Positions 40,334 through 43,442 of a stretch of DNA of 43,442 nt are shown piece after piece. Source of the stretch: Rhodoplanes serenus (lineage in GTDB: Bacteria > Pseudomonadota > Alphaproteobacteria > Rhizobiales > Xanthobacteraceae). The stretch lies in the NCBI GenBank assembly GCA_945861855.1, contig CAMAWG010000016.1, forward strand, positions 1 to 43,442, in the 5' to 3' direction. The notes beneath the pieces were generated by a model. The model ran no database searches, had not been told where the DNA came from, and saw only the letters and a program-made list of their open reading frames with translations. Numbering within the stretch: the stretch's first letter is position 1; every line of letters begins with the position of its first letter. The position numbers and the translations under genes are program-made.

Positions 40334-41305
40334 ATGATAAAGCCATTGATTGCGCTTTCGATGGCGCTGGCCGCATTCGGTCTCGCGGACACCGCGTCGG
40401 CGCAAGGCTATCCCAACCGGCCGATCCGCATCGTCGTGCCTTATGCGGCGGGCGGCGGCGTGAGCATCCTCGGCCAGATCATCGGCAACAAGATGTCCGA
40501 GGTGATGAAGCAGACGATCATCATCGACAACCGGCCCGGCGCCGGCGGCAATATCGGCGCCGACATGGTCGCCAAGTCCCCGCCCGACGGCTACACCATC
40601 CTGCTGCACACCAGTGCGATGTCCAGCGCCTCGTCGCTCTACAGCAAGCTACCATTCGACCCGGTGAAGGACTTCGTCCCGGTGTCCATGGTGATCTCGA
40701 CGCAATTCGTGATCGCGGGCTCTCAGAAAACTCCGGCGACGAATTTGCGCGAGCTGATCGCGCTCGCCAAGGAGAAGCCCGGCGCCCTGAACTACGGATC
40801 GAGCGGACCCGGCTCCTCGCTGCATATCTTCGCCGAGATGTTCAAGAGCGCAGCGGGCGTGGACCTTGTGCACGTCACCTATCGTAGCGACGCGCAGATG
40901 GTGACCGCCCTGATCGGCGGCGATATCCAGCTTGCGTTCCTGCCACAGGCGAACGGCATCGCCAACGTCCAGAACAACCAGATTCGCGGGCTCGGGGTCA
41001 CGGGCACCAAGCGGATGAACGCGCTGCCCAACGTGCCAACGGCCCTGGAGCAGGGTATCAAGGGACTCGAGGTCGGAAGCTGGAACGCGATGTTCGTGCC
41101 GGCCGGCACGCCGCCGGACATCGTGCTGACCATTCAGCAGGCGCTGGCAAAGACGCTGGCCGATCCGCAGGTGCGCGAACGGCTGGTGTCGACGGGCCAG
41201 GAGCCGGTCGGCGACGCGCCCGCCGAGTTCGCCGCCACGTTCAAGTCGGATATCGCGCGCTTCGCCAGGGCTATCGAGCAGGCGAAGATTCCGAAGCTGG
41301 ATTGA
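40334..41305 (+). CDS. TctC (Bug) solute-binding protein
   Basis: A 323-residue periplasmic receptor: signal peptide to A-S-A-Q (about residue 24), then GYPNRPIRIVVPYAAGGGVS, where the usual final Asp of the G-G-x-x-D ligand loop is Ser. N-R-P-G-A-G-G-N-I-G, P-D-G-Y-T-I-L-L-H and N-Y-G-S-S-G-P-G-S-S-L-H-I follow. It is clearly a paralogue of the preceding gene, sharing the A-K-I-P-K-(I/L)-D tail. RBS GGGAGAACAACA precedes the ATG. Converges with the next TctC gene, 7 bases away. Confidence 0.92.
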   Translation: MIKPLIALSMALAAFGLADTASAQGYPNRPIRIVVPYAAGGGVSILGQIIGNKMSEVMKQTIIIDNRPGAGGNIGADMVAKSPPDGYTILLHTSAMSSASSLYSKLPFDPVKDFVPVSMVISTQFVIAGSQKTPATNLRELIALAKEKPGALNYGSSGPGSSLHIFAEMFKSAAGVDLVHVTYRSDAQMVTALIGGDIQLAFLPQANGIANVQNNQIRGLGVTGTKRMNALPNVPTALEQGIKGLEVGSWNAMFVPAGTPPDIVLTIQQALAKTLADPQVRERLVSTGQEPVGDAPAEFAATFKSDIARFARAIEQAKIPKLD

Positions 41306-41312
41306 GAGAGCG

Positions 41313-42308
41313 CTACTGCGGCTCGATTCCGGCGTCCTTGACCACCTTCGCCCACTTGGCGATCTCGGCCGGGATGAATTTTTCCAGCTCTTCCGGCGTG
41401 CTGGTGAGCGGCGTGATCGCCAGCGCGTTGAGCCGGCCCTGCACTTCGGGGCGCTTGAGATAAGACATCAGCACGCCGTTGAGCTTGTCGATGATCGGAC
41501 GCGGCGTGCCCGCGGCCACCACCACCGAAAACCAGCCGTTCGTGCCGTAGCCCGGCAGGCCCGCTTCCGCGATCGTCGGCAGATCGGGCATCGCCTTGAT
41601 GCGGTTCGGCGAGGTGACGCCGTAAACCTTGACCTTGCCTTCCCGGATCGCACCCATCGCCACAGCAAGATCGACCATCATGAACGGGATCTGCCCGGAG
41701 ATAACGTCGGTCAGCGCTGGGACGCTGCCGCGATAGGGCACATGCTGCGCCTTGGCGCCAATCTGATGCAGAAACATTTCCATCAGCAGATGGTGCGGCG
41801 TCGAAGCGCCGGAGGTGCCGTAGCTCATCTGGCCGTTCTTGGCTTTGACCAGCGCGATCAGATCCGGCAGCGTCGGCGCGCCGATGTTCGGATTGGCGAC
41901 GAGGGCGAACTGCGCCGAGCCGACGAGGCCTACCGGAGCGAAGTCCTTCACCGTGTCGTAGGGCAGCTTCTTGTAGATGGCCGGGCCGATCGCCAGCGTG
42001 GTCACCGGCGCGAGAAACAGCGTGTAGCCGTCCGGCGGAGATTTCGCGACCGCGCTTGCGGCAATCACCGTGCCGGCGCCGACCCGGTTGTCGACGATCA
42101 CCGGGCGCTTGAGTTTGTCCTGCAACTCGGCCGCGAGCAGGCGCACCAGGATGTCGGTGCCACCGCCGCCGGGGAATGGGCAGATGAACGTGACCGTCCG
42201 GCTCGGATAGTCGTCGGTCTGGGCCAAGGCCGGGGCCACCCCGCCGGCGCATCCATAACCGATGAGCGCCAAACCAAGGCAGACGCCAAGAATCGCCGTC
42301 CGTCTCAT
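41313..42308 (-). CDS. TctC (Bug) solute-binding protein, possible lipoprotein
   Basis: A 331-residue receptor. The N-terminus R-R-T-A-I-L-G-V-C-L-G-L-A-L-I-G-Y-G-C-A-G-G is hydrophobic and contains Y-G-C-A-G, a loose lipobox-like Cys, while A-L-A-Q a little later is a normal cleavage site. The mature part reads D-Y-P-S-R-T-V-T-F-I-C-P-F-P-G-G-G-G-T-D, a typical Bug opening, followed by N-R-V-G-A-G, P-D-G-Y-T-L-F-L and S-Y-G-T-S-G-A-S-T-P-H-H. The ATG at 42308 is preferred over 42314, which sits inside the GGGGAGG ribosome site. Fifth TctC in the window; no partner TctAB adjoins. Confidence 0.92.
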   Translation of the reverse strand: MRRTAILGVCLGLALIGYGCAGGVAPALAQTDDYPSRTVTFICPFPGGGGTDILVRLLAAELQDKLKRPVIVDNRVGAGTVIAASAVAKSPPDGYTLFLAPVTTLAIGPAIYKKLPYDTVKDFAPVGLVGSAQFALVANPNIGAPTLPDLIALVKAKNGQMSYGTSGASTPHHLLMEMFLHQIGAKAQHVPYRGSVPALTDVISGQIPFMMVDLAVAMGAIREGKVKVYGVTSPNRIKAMPDLPTIAEAGLPGYGTNGWFSVVVAAGTPRPIIDKLNGVLMSYLKRPEVQGRLNALAITPLTSTPEELEKFIPAEIAKWAKVVKDAGIEPQ

Positions 42309-42431
42309 CGCCATCCTCCCCTATAGGCCGCCGTTCCAGCGTGCGCTTCGATGCTAATCCCTTTGCCAGAAAATGCCCATACGACGCGTCCGGATCTGCC
42401 GCCAATCCGCAGCGGCAGGCCGTCAAAAACC

Positions 42432-42445
42432 ATTCAAATTTGAAT
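42432..42445. promoter_or_regulatory. 14-bp perfect palindrome, possible operator
   Basis: ATTCAAATTTGAAT is an exact 14-base inverted repeat in the 226-base divergent spacer 42309-42534. AT-rich perfect dyads are rare in such GC-rich DNA, and dimeric repressors often bind such sites. Nothing else in the spacer identifies its protein. Confidence 0.35.
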
Positions 42446-42534
42446 CAATCTTGCCGATCCATCCCACCTATGTTTGCAACAAATATCGTCTATCCCTGTC
42501 GCCACGGTGAACCCAACTCCGGCAACAAGCCCGG

Positions 42535-43329
42535 ATGAATGCGGACCTTGCCATGCCGATCGGTTCAATTTCGCTTTTCAGCTTTACCCCCCTCAGCCGC
42601 TCGCTACTGGCGGGTTCGCCGCGCGCCGACGCAAACTCCGGCAGCGCCTCGCTGTTGGCGAATCGGCCGGGCGCACGGCAAGGCTCCGGCGCGGCCGACA
42701 GCCTGGATCGGCTGTTCAGCGCGCTCGGCGAGAGCCTGAAGTCCCTGGATCTGCGACAGGGCGCCGTCGACAAGATCAAAGCAGAACTGACGAAGCTCCG
42801 CGACGTCGTCCAGGCGTCCCGCAGTCAGGGCTCGTTTGCGGCGGGCCGGCCCGATCTGCGCGCGGTTTTCCGGGACATCGAACAGACGGTTGCAAAGGCC
42901 GTGTACGCCACGCGGGATGTCACCGAATCGCAGGCGGTTTATGAGACGCAAAACGTCTACGCAACGCGCGACGTCATTTCGACCCGCGACACCTACGGCA
43001 CGCGCGACGTCTACGGCACGCGCGATGTCTATGCGACCCAGCCGGTGTACGAGCAGCAGGACATCCTCGCCACGTCGGTGACGGGGACGCGAACGCTCAC
43101 AGGCTATTCGAGCACCGCAAGCGCCGGGATTAACACCGACAACGACTTCTCAGTCCAGGTCGGCGGCGGTGCCATGGCCACGGTCGAGTTCAGGAGTTCC
43201 ACCAGGATCAGGGTCACAGTCAACGGAAGCTCCACGAATTTCAATTTCTCCTCCAGCGGAGGTGCCTGGCGGACCGGACTCGTCAATGCGCTCAACCATA
43301 GTACTCGACGCAGTTGGATAAGGCGTTGA
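42535..43329 (+). CDS. Hexapeptide-repeat protein of unknown function with flagellin-IN-like segment
   Basis: A 264-residue protein I do not recognise as a named family. No signal peptide or membrane segment is visible. Residues 1-50 are Ser/Ala-rich (S-I-S-L-F-S-F-T-P-L-S-R-S-L-L); residues 52-120 are helical and charged (S-L-D-R-L-F-S-A-L-G-E-S-L-K-S-L-D, K-I-K-A-E-L-T-K-L-R-D-V). Residues 123-182 are ten consecutive hexads of form V-Y-x-T-R-D. From about residue 200 a beta-rich segment (F-S-V-Q-V-G-G-G-A-M-A-T-V-E-F, R-V-T-V-N-G-S-S-T-N-F-N-F) recalls the flagellin hook IN motif, then the protein stops soon after L-V-N-A-L-N with an R-rich tail, so it may be truncated. Start uncertain (42535 or ATG 42553). 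No clear Shine-Dalgarno. Confidence 0.65.
   Translation: MNADLAMPIGSISLFSFTPLSRSLLAGSPRADANSGSASLLANRPGARQGSGAADSLDRLFSALGESLKSLDLRQGAVDKIKAELTKLRDVVQASRSQGSFAAGRPDLRAVFRDIEQTVAKAVYATRDVTESQAVYETQNVYATRDVISTRDTYGTRDVYGTRDVYATQPVYEQQDILATSVTGTRTLTGYSSTASAGINTDNDFSVQVGGGAMATVEFRSSTRIRVTVNGSSTNFNFSSSGGAWRTGLVNALNHSTRRSWIRR
42901..43080 (+). repeat. Ten in-frame 18-bp repeats coding V-Y-x-T-R-D hexapeptides
   Basis: Unit order: VYATRD, VTESQA, VYETQN, VYATRD, VISTRD, TYGTRD, VYGTRD, VYATQP, VYEQQD, ILATSV. The central units are nearly identical in DNA (GTCTACGGCACGCGCGAC types), so they can expand or contract by recombination or slippage. Outer units are diverged, suggesting growth from the centre. 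Confidence 0.85.
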
Positions 43330-43406
43330 GTTGATTCATAAAAGCGATTCTTTGTCTGGCAGCGAAGGATCGCACTCATGCAATCGATATTCTCGAGCGC
43401 CTTATC
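43317..43406. other. Inverted repeat in AT-richer tail after the hexapeptide gene
   Basis: GATAAGGCGTTGAG (43317-43330) and CTCGAGCGCCTTATC (43392-43406) are near-perfect inverted arms about 60 bases apart, spanning the stop of the preceding gene. The 113 bases after 43329 are richer in A and T than the rest of the window and show no clear plus-strand gene. A minus-strand open frame enters from the right edge but cannot be judged. Confidence 0.4.
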
Positions 43407-43442
43407 AACGGCGGTAGCAAAACACATCGACCTGTCGGTCAC

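Noticed and set aside
42901-43080. CRISPR-like array
   Set aside because: The 18-bp period is in frame, has no spacers and encodes a hexapeptide repeat in a longer protein.
43104-43442. Minus-strand open frame entering from the right edge
   Set aside because: Most of it is antisense to the hexapeptide-repeat gene; the edge part is too short to judge without the sequence beyond the window.

Overview
The window is GC-rich (about 65% by eye) chromosomal DNA from an alphaproteobacterium, most likely a Hyphomicrobiales member of the Bradyrhizobium / Rhodopseudomonas / Rhodoplanes type. This rests on codon use, the several palindromic intergenic repeat families typical of those genomes, the abundance of TctC (Bug) solute-binding proteins, and the pqq, ChrA and Tlde1-like gene types. 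No rRNA, tRNA, CRISPR array, integrase or transposase was seen, and no gene for a recognisable DNA-binding regulator.

Layout. (1) 1-818, minus: the start of a branched-chain amino-acid-type binding protein and a DUF1330 gene. (2) 926-6357, plus: a catabolic and uptake operon with VOC dioxygenase-like protein, cyclase-family hydrolase, the complete tripartite tricarboxylate transporter TctC-TctB-TctA, and a CmcJ/AsaB-like oxygenase with its own probable promoter. (3) 6377-13851, mainly minus: a Tlde1-like DUF2778 protein and a PQQ module (diheme cytochrome c, sorbosone-type PQQ dehydrogenase, pqqE, pqqD, pqqC, pqqB and a 25-codon pqqA). A plus-strand TctC gene splits pqqABC from pqqDE. (4) 13991-18022, minus: both subunits of a molybdenum enzyme closely resembling Pelobacter pyrogallol-phloroglucinol transhydroxylase. 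The large subunit carries an extra N-terminal domain, and the small subunit has lost one whole set of iron-sulfur ligands. A zinc-free MDR reductase is divergent from it. (5) 19213-26375, minus: SDR, DMT exporter, E1 alpha, E1 beta, aldehyde dehydrogenase, E2 and a small membrane protein; no E3 gene. (6) 26568-28736, plus: rhodanese-ChrB and ChrA chromate genes. (7) 28743-31604, minus: an NMT1/ThiY-type ABC importer. (8) 31903-39114: an IlvD/Edd dehydratase, a frameshifted MetE-like gene, a large FAD/Fe-S D-2-hydroxyacid dehydrogenase and a serine-glyoxylate-type aminotransferase. (9) 39239-42308: three more TctC genes plus the 12-codon tail of a lost one. (10) 42535-43329: a protein with ten hexapeptide repeats and a probably truncated flagellin-IN-like end.

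How it fits together. The window looks like an accessory metabolic region for uptake and oxidation of organic acids, sugars or aromatics: five TctC proteins for one TctAB pair, a self-contained PQQ dehydrogenase system feeding a c-type cytochrome, a 2-oxoacid dehydrogenase, and a molybdenum hydroxytransferase. The strongest candidate for something undescribed is the transhydroxylase pair: all four catalytic residues recalled from the Pelobacter enzyme are kept, while the architecture (N-terminal SCP2-like/hydrophobic extension, two-cluster small subunit) differs. Intergenic spaces carry at least three palindromic repeat families, several inside operons. No gene-free stretch exceeds 300 bases; the longest is 31605-31902.
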